From NCBI RefSeq assembly GCF_014839805.1, contig NC_051140.1, positions 13,041,826-13,105,825 of the forward strand: DNA of 64,000 bases. The letters run 5' to 3'. The notes below the pieces were generated by a model. That model saw nothing but the letters and a program-made list of their open reading frames with translations. It made no database searches and was not told where the DNA came from. A program made the position numbers and the translations under genes. The stretch comes from Manduca sexta. Its lineage: Eukaryota; Arthropoda; Insecta; Lepidoptera; Sphingidae. Shown here one piece after another: positions 50,901-62,900 of this stretch (its first letter is position 1; the number at the start of each line of letters is the position of its first letter).

Positions 50901-53900
50901 AGAATACAATGACGGAATGAGCCTCCTCGGCTTCGAAAGGGTCACGTACGTCGGTACCTTCATAAATAACGCAGTAACTGTTGACCCGATAGTACTCAGT
51001 GAAGGTTACACCCCGAGCGTAACTTTCACGCTACACGGAGGTACGTGCACATTATGAATATATGAGTCAATTTAATTTTTGACAAGTAACGCTTGAGCTA
51101 CTAACATTATTGCCTTTATTTCAGATCTCGCCTCATACTTCCAAAGCCAACCTCAGTGGGTCAAACCGTAAGCATCGCTCTGCGGAACCCCATACCTGCA
51201 GCGTCAATGCCTGCTAACGGCATAATAGTTCTCGAAGTGCAGGCTTCGGCTCCGGGTGCCGTCACGGCGCACACCACGGTCGTGCTTACTGTTGTCACGG
51301 AAAGTGACCTCATTCCGATTGTTGAGCTCGTTTTCAGCGCAACCCATTACACTGGCACCTTTACCGAAGTGGGAGGTCTCGTGTTTACCACACCGATAAC
51401 ACTATCTCGAGGATACGACGCCACAGTGCAGTTCACTCTAGAAGGAGGTACGTGTTGCTTTGTTTCGATGGATAATTAATGTAACTGTATCTATACTCCG
51501 CTGAACTGTGTAGAACACAGACGCTGATGCTGACCTTTCTTTCAGATGACTCTCAGTGGTTCGGTCTGACGCGATCACAAAACTCGGCGATTCTGACTTT
51601 AACCAACGCGATTCCTGCAGCAGTAATAGCAAACAATCGAAATCTCATCTTCTCCGTCGTCGCTCAAAGACCCGGTAGCGCAGATGCCAGAAGCACCATT
51701 GTCATCGCGCTAGCAGACGGTAAGCCTCTGGCAAACTCGCATAATTTTTACCTATATACGTTTAATATAACTACCAAAAATGAGCAAAACTAACTGTCAA
51801 CATTTTGTCCGTTCATTTTTCAGAATACAATGACGGAATGAGCCTGCTCGGCTTCGAAAGGGTCACGTACGTCGGTACCTTCATAAATAACGCAGTAACT
51901 GTTGACCCGATAGTACTCAGTGAAGGTTACACCCCGAGCGTAACTTTCACGCTACACGGAGGTACGTGCACATTATGAATATATGAGTCAATTTAATTTT
52001 TGACAAGTAACGCTTGAGCTACTAACATTATTGCCTTTATTTCAGATCTCGCCTCATACTTCCAGCCAACCTCAGTGGGTCAAACCGTAAGCATCGCTCT
52101 GCGGAACCCCATACCTGCAGCGTCAATGCCTGCTAACGGCATAATAGTTCTCGAAGTGCAGGCTTCGGCTCCGGTGCCGTCACGGCGCACACCACGGTCG
52201 TGCTTACTGTTGTCACGGAAAGTGACCTCATTCCGATTGTTGAGCTCGTTTTCAGCGCAACCCATTACACTGGCACCTTTACCGAAGTGGGAGGTCTCGT
52301 GTTTACCACACCGATCACACTATCTCGAGGATACGACGCCACAGTGCAGTTCACTCTAGAAGGAGGTACGTGTTGCTTTGTTTCGATGGATAATTAATGT
52401 AACTGTATCTATACTCCGCTGAACTGTGTAGAACACAGACGCTGATGCTGACCTTTCTTTCAGATGACTCTCAGTGGTTCGGTCTGACGCGATCACAAAA
52501 CTCGGCGATTCTGACTTTAACCAACGCGATTCCTGCAGCAGTAATAGCAAACAATCGAAATCTCATCTTCTCCGTCGTCGCTCAAAGACCCGGTAGCGCA
52601 GATGCCAGAAGCACCATTGTCATCGCGCTAGCAGACGGTAAGCCTCTGGCAAACTCGCATAATTTTTACCTATATACGTTTAATATAACTACCAAAAAAT
52701 GAGCAAAACTAACTGTCAACATTTTTGTCCGTTCATTTTTCAGAATACAATGACGGAATGAGCCTCCTCGGCTTCGAAAGGGTCACGTACGTCGGTACCT
52801 TCATAAATAACGCAGTAACTGTTGACCCGATAGTACTCAGTGAAGGTTACACCCCGAGCGTAACTTTCACGCTACACGGAGGTACGTACACAATATGAAT
52901 ATATGCGTCGATTTAATCTTTTGACAAGTAACGCTTGAGCTACTTACATTATTGCCTTTATTTCAGATCTCGCCTCACACTTCCAGCCAACCTCAGTGGG
53001 TCAAACCGTAAGCATCGCTCTGCGGAACCCCATACCTGCAGCGTCAATGCCTGCTAACGGCATAATAGTTCTCGAAGTGCAGGCTTCGGCTCCGGGTGCC
53101 GTCACGGCGCACACCACGGTCGTGCTTACTGTTGTCACGGAAAGTGACCTCATTCCGATTGTTGAGCTCGTTTTCAGCGCAACCCATTACACTGGCACCT
53201 TTACCGAAGTGGGAGGTCTCGTGTTTACCACACCGATCACACTATCTCGAGGATACGACGCCACAGTGCAGTTCACTCTAGAAGGAGGTACGTGTTGCTT
53301 TGTTTCGATGGATAATTAATGTAACTGTATCTATACTCCGCTGAACTGTGTAGAACACAGACGCTGATGCTGACCTTTCTTTCAGATGACTCTCAGTGGT
53401 TCGGTCTGACGCGATCACAAAACTCGGCGATTCTGACTTTAACCAACGCGATTCCTGCAGCAGTAATAGCAAACAATCGAAATCTCATCTTCTCCGTCGT
53501 CGCTCAAAGACCCGGTAGCGCAGATGCCAGAAGCACCATTATCATCGCGCTAGCAGACGGTAAGCCTCTGGCAAACTCGCATAATTTTTACCTATATACG
53601 TTTAATATAACTACCAAAAAATGAGCAAAACTAACTGTCAACATTTTTGTCCGTTCATTTTTCAGAATACAATGACGGAATGAGCCTCCTCGGCTTCGAA
53701 AGGGTCACGTACGTCGGTACCTTCATAAATAACGCAGTAACTATTGACCCGATAGTACTCAGTGAAGGTTACACCCCGAGCGTAACTTTCACGCTACACG
53801 GAGGTACGTGCACATTATGAATATATGAGTCAATTTAATTTTTGACAAGTAACGCTTGAGCTACTAACATTATTGCCTTTATTTCAGATCTCGCCTCATA

Positions 53901-56900
53901 CTTCAAGCCAACCTCAGTGGGTCAAACCGTAAGCATCGCTCTGCGGAACCCCATACCTGCAGCGTCAATGCCTGCTAACGGCATAATAGTTCTCGAAGTG
54001 CAGGCTTCGGCTCCGGGTGCCGTCACGGCGCACACCACGGTCGTGCTTACTGTTGTCACGGAAAGTGACCTCATTCCGATTGTTGAGCTCGTTTTCAGCG
54101 CAACCCATTACACTGGCACCTTTACCGAAGTGGGAGGTCTCGTGTTTACCACACCGATAACACTATCTCGAGGATACGACGCCACAGTGCAGTTCACGCT
54201 AGAAGGAGGTACGTGTTGCTTTGTTTCGATGGATAATTAATGTAACTGTATCTATACTCCGCTGAACTGTGTAGAACACAGACGCTGATGCTGACCTTTC
54301 TTTCAGATGACTCTCAGTGGTTCGGTCTGACGCGATCACAAAACTCGGCGATTCTGACTTTAACCAACGCGATTCCTGCAGCAGTAATAGCAAACAATCG
54401 AAATCTCATCTTCTCCGTCGTCGCTCAAAGACCCGGTAGCGCAGATGCCAGAAGCACCATTGTCATCGCGCTAGCAGACGGTAAGCCTCTGGCAAACTCG
54501 CATAATTTTTACCTATATACGTTTAATATAACTACCAAAAAATGAGCAAAACTAACTGTCAACATTTTTGTCCGTTCATTTTTCAGAATACAATGACGGA
54601 ATGAGCCTCCTCGGCTTCGAAAGGGTCACGTACGTCGGTACCTTCATAAATAACGCAGTAACTGTTGACCCGATAGTACTCAGTGAAGGTTACACCCCGA
54701 GCGTAACTTTCACGCTACACGGAGGTACGTACACAATATGAATATATGCGTCAATTTAATCTTTTGACAAGTAACGCTTGAGCTACTAACATTATTGCCT
54801 TTATTTCAGATCTCGCCTCACACTTCCAGCCAACCTCAGTGGGTCAAACCGTAAGCATCGCTCTGCGGAACCCCATACCTGCAGCGTCAATGCCTGCTAA
54901 CGGCATAATAGTTCTCGAAGTGCAGGCTTCGGCTCCGGTGCCGTCACGGCGCACACCACGGTCGTGCTTACTGTTGTCACGGAAAGTGACCTCATTCCGA
55001 TTGTTGAGCTCGTTTTCAGCGCAACCCATTACACTGGCACCTTTACCGAAGTGGGAGGTCTCGTGTTTACCACACCGATCACACTATCTCGAGGATACGA
55101 CGCCACAGTGCAGTTCACTCTAGAAGGAGGTACGTGTTGCTTTGTTTCGATGGATAATTAATGTAACTGTATCTATACTCCGCTGAACTGTGTAGAACAC
55201 AGACGCTGATGCTGACCTTTCTTTCAGATGACTCTCAGTGGTTCGGTCTGACACGATCACAAAACTCGGCGATTCTGACTGTAACCAACGCGATTCCTGC
55301 AGCAGTAATAGCAAACAATCGAAATCTCATCTTCTCCGTCGTCGCTCAAAGACCCGGTAGCGCAGATGCCAGAAGCACCATTGTCATCGCGCTAGCAGAC
55401 GGTAGGCCTCTTGCAAACTCGCAATTTTTTTTAACTATATACGTATAGTATAAGTACCAAATAATGTGCATAAATTAACTGTCTACACTTTCGTCTGTTC
55501 ATTTTTCAGAATACAATGACGGAATGAGCCTGCTCGGCTTCGAAAGGGTCACGTATGTCGGTACCTTCATAAATAACGCAGTAACTGTTGACCCGATAGT
55601 ACTCAGTGAAGGTTACACCCCGAGCGTAACTTTCACGCTACACGGAGGTACGTGCACATTATGAATATATGAGTCAATTTAATTTTTGACAAGTAACGCT
55701 TGAGCTACTAACATTATTGCCTTTATTTCAGATCTCGCCTCATACTTCCAGCCAACCTCAGTGGGTCAAACCGTAAGCATCGCTCTGCGGAACCCCATAC
55801 CTGCAGCGTCAATGCCTGCTAACGGCATAATAGTTCTCGAAGTGCAGGCTTCGGCTCCGGGTGCCGTCACGGCGCACACCACGGTCGTGCTTACTGTTGT
55901 CACGGAAAGTGACCTCATTCCGATTGTTGAGCTCGTTTTCAGCGCAACCCATTACACTGGCACCTTTACCGAAGTGGGAGGTCTCGTGTTTACCACACCG
56001 ATAACACTATCTCGAGGATACGACGCCACAGTGCAGTTCACTCTAGAAGGAGGTACGTGTTGCTTTGTTTCGATGGATAATTAATGTAACTGTATCTATA
56101 CTCCGCTGAACTGTGTAGAACACAGACGCTGATGCTGACCTTTCTTTCAGATGACTCTCAGTGGTTCGGTCTGACGCGATCACAAAACTCGGCGATTCTG
56201 ACTTTAACCAACGCGATTCCTGCAGCAGTAATAGCAAACAATCGAAATCTCATCTTCTCCGTCGTCGCTCAAAGACCCGGTAGCGCAGATGCCAGAAGCA
56301 CCATTGTCATCGCGCTAGCAGACGGTAAGCCTCTGGCAAACTCGCATAATTTTTACCTATATACGTTTAATATAACTACCAAAAAATGAGCAAAACTAAC
56401 TGTCAACATTTTTGTCCGTTCATTTTTCAGAATACAATGACGGAATGAGCCTCCTCGGCTTCGAAAGGGTCACGTACGTCGGTACCTTCATAAATAACGC
56501 AGTAACTGTTGACCCGATAGTACTCAGTGAAGGTTACACCCCGAGCGTAACTTTCACGCTACACGGAGGTACGTACACAATATGAATATATGCGTCAATT
56601 TAATCTTTTGACAAGTAACGCTTGAGCTACTAACATTATTGCCTTTATTTCAGATCTCGCCTCACACTTCCAGCCAACCTCAGTGGGTCAAACCGTAAGC
56701 ATCGCTCTGCGGAACCCCATACCTGCAGCGTCAATGCCTGCTAACGGCATAATAGTTCTCGAAGTGCAGGCTTCGGCTCCGGGTGCCGTCACGGCGCACA
56801 CCACGGTCGTGCTTACTGTTGTCACGGAAAGTGACCTCATTCCGATTGTTGAGCTCGTTTTCAGCGCAACCCATTACACTGGCACCTTTACCGAAGTGGG

Positions 56901-59900
56901 AGGTCTCGTGTTTACCACACCGATCACACTATCTCGAGGATACGACGCCACAGTGCAGTTCACTCTAGAAGGAGGTACGTGTTGCTTTGTTTCGATGGAT
57001 AATTAATGTAACTGTATCTATACTCCGCTGAACTGTGTAGAACACAGACGCTGATGCTGACCTTTCTTTCAGATGACTCTCAGTGGTTCGGTCTGACACG
57101 ATCACAAAACTCGGCGATTCTGACTGTAACCAACGCGATTCCTGCAGCAGTAATAGCAAACAATCGAAATCTCATCTTCTCCGTCGTCGCTCAAAGACCC
57201 GGTAGCGCAGATGCCAGAAGCACCATTGTCATCGCGCTAGCAGACGGTAGGCCTCTTGCAAACTCGCAATTTTTTAACTATATACGTATAGTATAAGTAC
57301 CAAATAATGTGCATAAATTAACTGTCTACACTTTCGTCTGTTCATTTTTCAGAATACAATGACGGAATGAGCCTGCTCGGCTTCGAAAGGGTCACGTATG
57401 TCGGTACCTTCATAAATAACGCAGTAACTGTTGACCCGATAGTACTCAGTGAAGGTTACACCCCGAGCGTAACTTTCACGCTACACGGAGGTACGTGCAC
57501 ATTATGAATATATGAGTCAATTTAATTTTTGACAAGTAACGCTTGAGCTACTAACATTATTGCCTTTATTTCAGATCTCGCCTCATACTTCCAGCCAACC
57601 TCAGTGGGTCAAACCGTAAGCATCGCTCTGCGGAACCCCATACCTGCAGCGTCAATGCCTGCTAACGGCATAATAGTTCTCGAAGTGCAGGCTTCGGCTC
57701 CGGGTGCCGTCACGGCGCACACCACGGTCGTGCTTACTGTTGTCACGGAAAGTGACCTCATTCCGATTGTTGAGCTCGTTTTCAGCGCAACCCATTACAC
57801 TGGCACCTTTACCGAAGTGGGAGGTCTCGTGTTTACCACACCGATCACACTATCTCGAGGATACGACGCCACAGTGCAGTTCACTCTAGAAGGAGGTACG
57901 TGTTGCTTTGTTTCGATGGATAATTAATGTAACTGTATCTATACTCCGCTGAACTGTGTAGAACACAGACGCTGATGCTGACCTTTCTTTCAGATGACTC
58001 TCAGTGGTTCGGTCTGACGCGGTCACAAAACTCGGCGATTCTGACTTTAACCAACGCGATTCCTGCAGCAGTAATAGCAAACAATCGAAATCTCATCTTC
58101 TCCGTTGTCGCTCGAAGACCCGGTAGCGCAGATGCCAGAAGCACCATTGTCATTGCGCTATCAGACGGTAGGCCTCTTGCAAACTCGCATTTTTTTTAAC
58201 TATATACGTATAGTATAATATACTATACGTATATAGTTAAAAAAAATACGTTTATAGTTAAATGCGGTACGGCAGCGCTCTGAGGTCCTGGGTTCGAATC
58301 CCAGGTCGGGCAAAGTGATATTTGGGTTTTTCTGCTCAGTATTCAGCCCGGAGTCTGGAATTTGTGCCCGATATGGCGATAGGCTCGCCCCCTATCACAT
58401 CATGGGACGGAACACACTTGGCGAAAAGTGGGTGCCATGGTTGCATCTCTGCATACCCCTTCGGGGTAAAATGCGTGATGTTGTGTGCGTATAGTATAAG
58501 TGGGCAATGCTCCGAAAAACAAGGTTTTGGCATCATTAACCTGGCTCATTTTTTTTTTAAATATTTGAATCATTTGCTTAGTTCATATTAAAAACATAAT
58601 TTAAAGAAATATAAAAAGGATAAAACCCCTTAAATTGATAAATTAGACGAAGAAATGTATTTCATTGAAAATTTAAATTATCAGATAAATGAGATCAAGA
58701 CAGGTGAATGAATATGGTAGCATATATTAATTTGTAAAACCATAAAAAAAACTACAATGTCATACTATCTATAATCAAAAGATTACAATAAGTTATCAAT
58801 AATTATAAATATTATAATTATTATTAACTTAGTTTAAAGTTTAAAATGAACATCTCATGAAAACCTGCAAATAGTAATCAGTTTCTTTAACAGACACTTT
58901 CTCTATGTTCTATAAAATAACTAAATAAATCAATAAGTTTATAATAATCATAAATTTATCATAAACATAATTAATTGAGCTTATTTTTTTTTTATTAAAA
59001 CATAATGAGGCATGTATTCTTTTGAGAATTATATTAGATCAACTATATTATATTTCTAAGACTGACTCACGCTGATTTTCCTAAACATGTTTAAGAAAAT
59101 TAAGTCCTATTAAATGTTATCATCACAATCACATAGGAACGATTTCACTTCGGGGCTATTAGATAACTTTTTGGTAGAAATATAAAAAACATAATATTAT
59201 TGAAATAATCATTATTCAGGTAGCAACTCTGTTTGCAATTTAATTATAATACTCAACCAATTAAAAAATGTTCAAAGATGATTATCAAAGACGTCTCGCC
59301 ATAAGCCAATATTCGAAAAAATTTCAAATGTTTCATCATTATAATTTCGCAAATCCAAGTCCTCTGTCGTAGCATTTTCTTTTCCATTTTTTTTTTTTTT
59401 GCTTGGCTTCTTTTTCTAATTTTCTATTTTTTTAGTTATTATCTGTGAACGTGATATTAGCAGGCTAAACTTCAATATCAGTCAATATTGTAACACTGAT
59501 TTTATTTGATTCTGGAGGTACAGACGCATCATAACCGTTTTCTTAAAGAATATTCGGGCAATCTAGTTATCATAATAAGCTAAGTTCTTTTGTAGATTCA
59601 GCTAATGGTACCACATACACACTAATATTATGAAGGGGCAGTATATTAAAACCTCGATGAGTATCATAAGGACATAAAATAGCTTCATCTAAACAGGAAT
59701 TCCCGCAACAGCTCAACTTGCGAACAGTTAATAGACGCTGCGCTAAATTCGGACAAGATGAATTTTGTCTACTCTTAATTAACGAGTGATCCAAGTTTAG
59801 TAATATATGTCTCATCAGATATAATTAAATGTGATGGCAATAAAATATCATCCTTATTTTCTTGGAAGCGTTCAACATTAGATCCACATGTGCTTTCAAG

Positions 59901-62900
59901 AAGAGTATTAGAAGCTAGCAATTGAGCCGTTTTCTTCTGTTCCCTTTTTCCTTAAATAGTAAGCCTTGAAATTTCACCTCTATCTTTTTCTTTGAATTCT
60001 CTGTTTTCTTGGTGACATTTTTGAAATACTGAGTTGCTTTTTATCAGCCTTATGCCTAAGATATCTAAGTCAGTCTTTCTCTTGCTTTTCTTTCCACAAA
60101 TTTTCGATAGTCTTAATCCAATTATATCTTGTTTTTCTGCTAACCGTTTCATGTTACATGAAATGATAATACTTCAATTTTTATAAAGTAAAAAACCTAA
60201 TCCTGTTTAAAATTCTAATTTACCTGGCCCCTGTCTAATTCATCTGACGTAAATTCGCCAGAGAAATCCAGAATAATTAGACCCAGCTAAATGTTTAAAT
60301 TCTTATTTTATCAGAATTCACAAGTAACAAATACATTAAAGAATTTTAAAACTGTTTCGATTCTCGGTGCTATGTTATAGAGAGTATTGTGTTAATATAA
60401 ATTAAATAAAATACGATCATAAAAATTAGGCCACGTAACTTACAAAAGCCAGAATCGTTGATATTTTCGTGTTTAATTCACTATTTACGCTACATAGGAA
60501 CATTCTTACTTCACGCTAGCACGGCTGCATCTATCACCAAAGATATGCCGAAACATTTCGGCCGATATGTCTTCACAGTTACTGCAGGTACTTGGCGAAA
60601 GCATGAGCCATAGAAATTATGCAAATACGTCTGGACATTTTTAAAACTTCTGTAAATACGATTGGTTTTTAATAATTAATCCACTATAAATGGTAAATCA
60701 CGGGCGCATAGTTTAAATATCGATTTAGCTACTTTCAACTAATTAAAATATTGTATATATTTTTTTTTTAAAAATTAAAATCGTAAGTTGGACGTGTGGA
60801 CGCGCCATATGAATGAGATTTTCCGTATTTTTTTTTTTACTGGAATATTATAATATAATATAAAAAAATATATGAATAGGCCTTTGTAGAAAACTAGTAT
60901 AAGTACAATATGAAATATAGATATAATTAAAAATGACCAAAAAACACACATTATCTGACAAAAAACCTGTTTTTTTGTAGTTCAGAGAATTGCCCAAGTA
61001 CCAAATAATGTGCATAAACTAACTGTCTACACTTTCGTCTGTTCATTTTTCAGAATACAATGACGGAATGAGCCTGCTCGGCTTCGAAAGGGTCACGTAC
61101 ATCGGTACCTTCATAAATAACGCAGTAACTGTTGACCCGATAGTACTCAGTGAAGGTTACACCCCGAGCGTAACTTTCACGCTACACGGAGGTACGTACA
61201 CAATATGAATATATGCGTCAATTTAATCTTTTGACAAGTAACGCTTGAGCTACTTACATTATTGCCTTTATTTCAGATCTCGCCTCACACTTCCAGCCAA
61301 CCTCAGTGGGTCAAACCGTAAGCATCGCACTGCTGAACCCCATTCCTGCAGCGTCAATGCCTGCTAACGGCATAATAGTTCTCGAAGTGCAGGCTTCGGC
61401 TCCGGGTGCCGTCACGGCGCACACCACGGTCGTGCTTACTGTTATCACGGAAAGTGACCTCATTCCGATTGTTGAGCTCGTTTTCAGCGCAACCCATTAC
61501 ACTGGCACCTTTACCGAAGTGGGAGGTCTCGTGTTTACCACACCGATCACACTATCTCGAGGATACGACGCCACTGTGCAGTTCACTCTAGAAGGAAGTA
61601 CGTGTTGTTTTATTTCGATTAGTAATTAATTTTACCGTATCTATAATCCGCTGACCTGTGTAGATCACAGACGCTGATGCTGATCTTTCTTTCAGATGAC
61701 TCTCAGTGGTTCGGTCTGACGCGATCACAAAACTCGGCGATTCTGACTTTAACCAACGCGATTCCTGCAGCAGTAATAGCAAACAATCGAAATCTCATCT
61801 TCTCCATCGTCGCTCGAAGACCCGGTAGCGCAGATGCCAGAAGCACCATTGTCATCGCGCTAGCAGACGGTAGGCCTCTGTCAAACTCGCATAATTTTTA
61901 CCTATATACGTTTAATATAAGTACCAAAAAATGAGCAAAACTAACTGTCAACATTTTTGTCCGTTCATTTTTCAGAATACAATGACGGAATGAGCCTGCT
62001 CGGCTTCGAAAGGGTCACGTACGTCGGTACCTTCATAAATAACGCAGTAACTGTTGACCCGATAGTACTCAGTGAAGGTTACACCCCGAGCGTAACTTTC
62101 ATGCTACACGGAGGTACGTACACAATATGAATATATGCGTCAATTTAATCTTTTGACAAGTAACGCTTGAGCTACTTACATTATTGCCTTTATTTCAGAT
62201 CTCGCCTCACACTTCCAGCCAACCTCAGTGGGTCAAACCGTAAGCATCGCACTGCGGAACCCCATTCCTGCAGCGTCAATGCCTGCTAACGGCATAATAG
62301 TTCTCGAAGTGCAGGCTTCGGCTCCGGGTGCCGTCACGGCGCACACCACGGTCGTGCTTACTGTTGTCGCGGAAAGTGACCTCATTCCGATTGTTGAGCT
62401 CGTTTTCAGCGCAACCCATTACACTGGCACCTTTACCGAAGTGGGAGGTCTCGTGTTTACCACACCGATCACACTATCTCAAGGATACGACGCCACGGTG
62501 CAGTTCACTCTAGAAGGAGGTACGTGTTGCTTTATTTCGATTGGTTATAAATTTAACTGTATCTATACTCCGCTGAACGGTGTAGAACACAGACGCTAAT
62601 GCTGATCTTTCTTTCAGATGACTCTCAGTGGTTTGGTCTCACGCGATCACAAAACTCGGCGATTCTGACTTTAACTAACGAGATACCTGGAGCAGTAATG
62701 GCAAACAACCGACATCTCATCTTCTTTGTTGTCGCTCAAAGGCCTGGTAGTTCTAATGCCAGAGCTACGATTGTCATCTCATTGAATAACGGTAGGTACA
62801 ATATCTTCAGTTTGTATAAAAATATTCGTTCACATTGTTTACAACATGCTACGTCTTGTCACTCATATTATTTTTAAATCATTTACAGAGGGTATTTTTA

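Larger units (their letters stand above)
47437..62791 (+). repeat. Array of 14 near-identical ~921-bp coding units
   Basis: Each full unit is A exon (138 nt), 84-bp intron, fused B exon (321 nt), about 98-bp intron, C exon (174 nt), about 106-bp intron: 633 coding nt, 211 residues, two cadherin-like domains. A exons start at 48137, 49057, 49980, 50903, 51824, 52744, 53666, 54587, 55510, 56431, 57353, 61054 and 61976, spaced 920-923 bp except across the insertion at 58218-60995. Introns are as conserved as exons, so the copies are recent or homogenised. Confidence 0.95.

Noticed and set aside
48388..55123. Alternative proteins with Pro/Ser/Arg-rich ends in the broken units
   Set aside because: They arise from the one-base loss in the B exon and end in early stops; the intact units show the true frame.
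48359..55129. The coding indels sum to zero across the array (-1, -1, +2, +1-1, +2, -1, -1)
   Set aside because: Stops occur between the lesions, so the sum cannot restore one reading frame; treated as coincidence.
48669..58080. Repeated minus-strand frames of 61-64 codons across the array
   Set aside because: Antisense shadows of the B and C exons; they repeat only because the array does.
58262..58320. Functional tRNA gene
   Set aside because: A B-box-like GGTTCGAATCCC is present, but there is no complete cloverleaf and the body continues as a SINE with target duplication.
47437..62791. CRISPR-like or satellite array
   Set aside because: The repeat unit is long, coding and intron-containing, with no short repeats separated by unique spacers.
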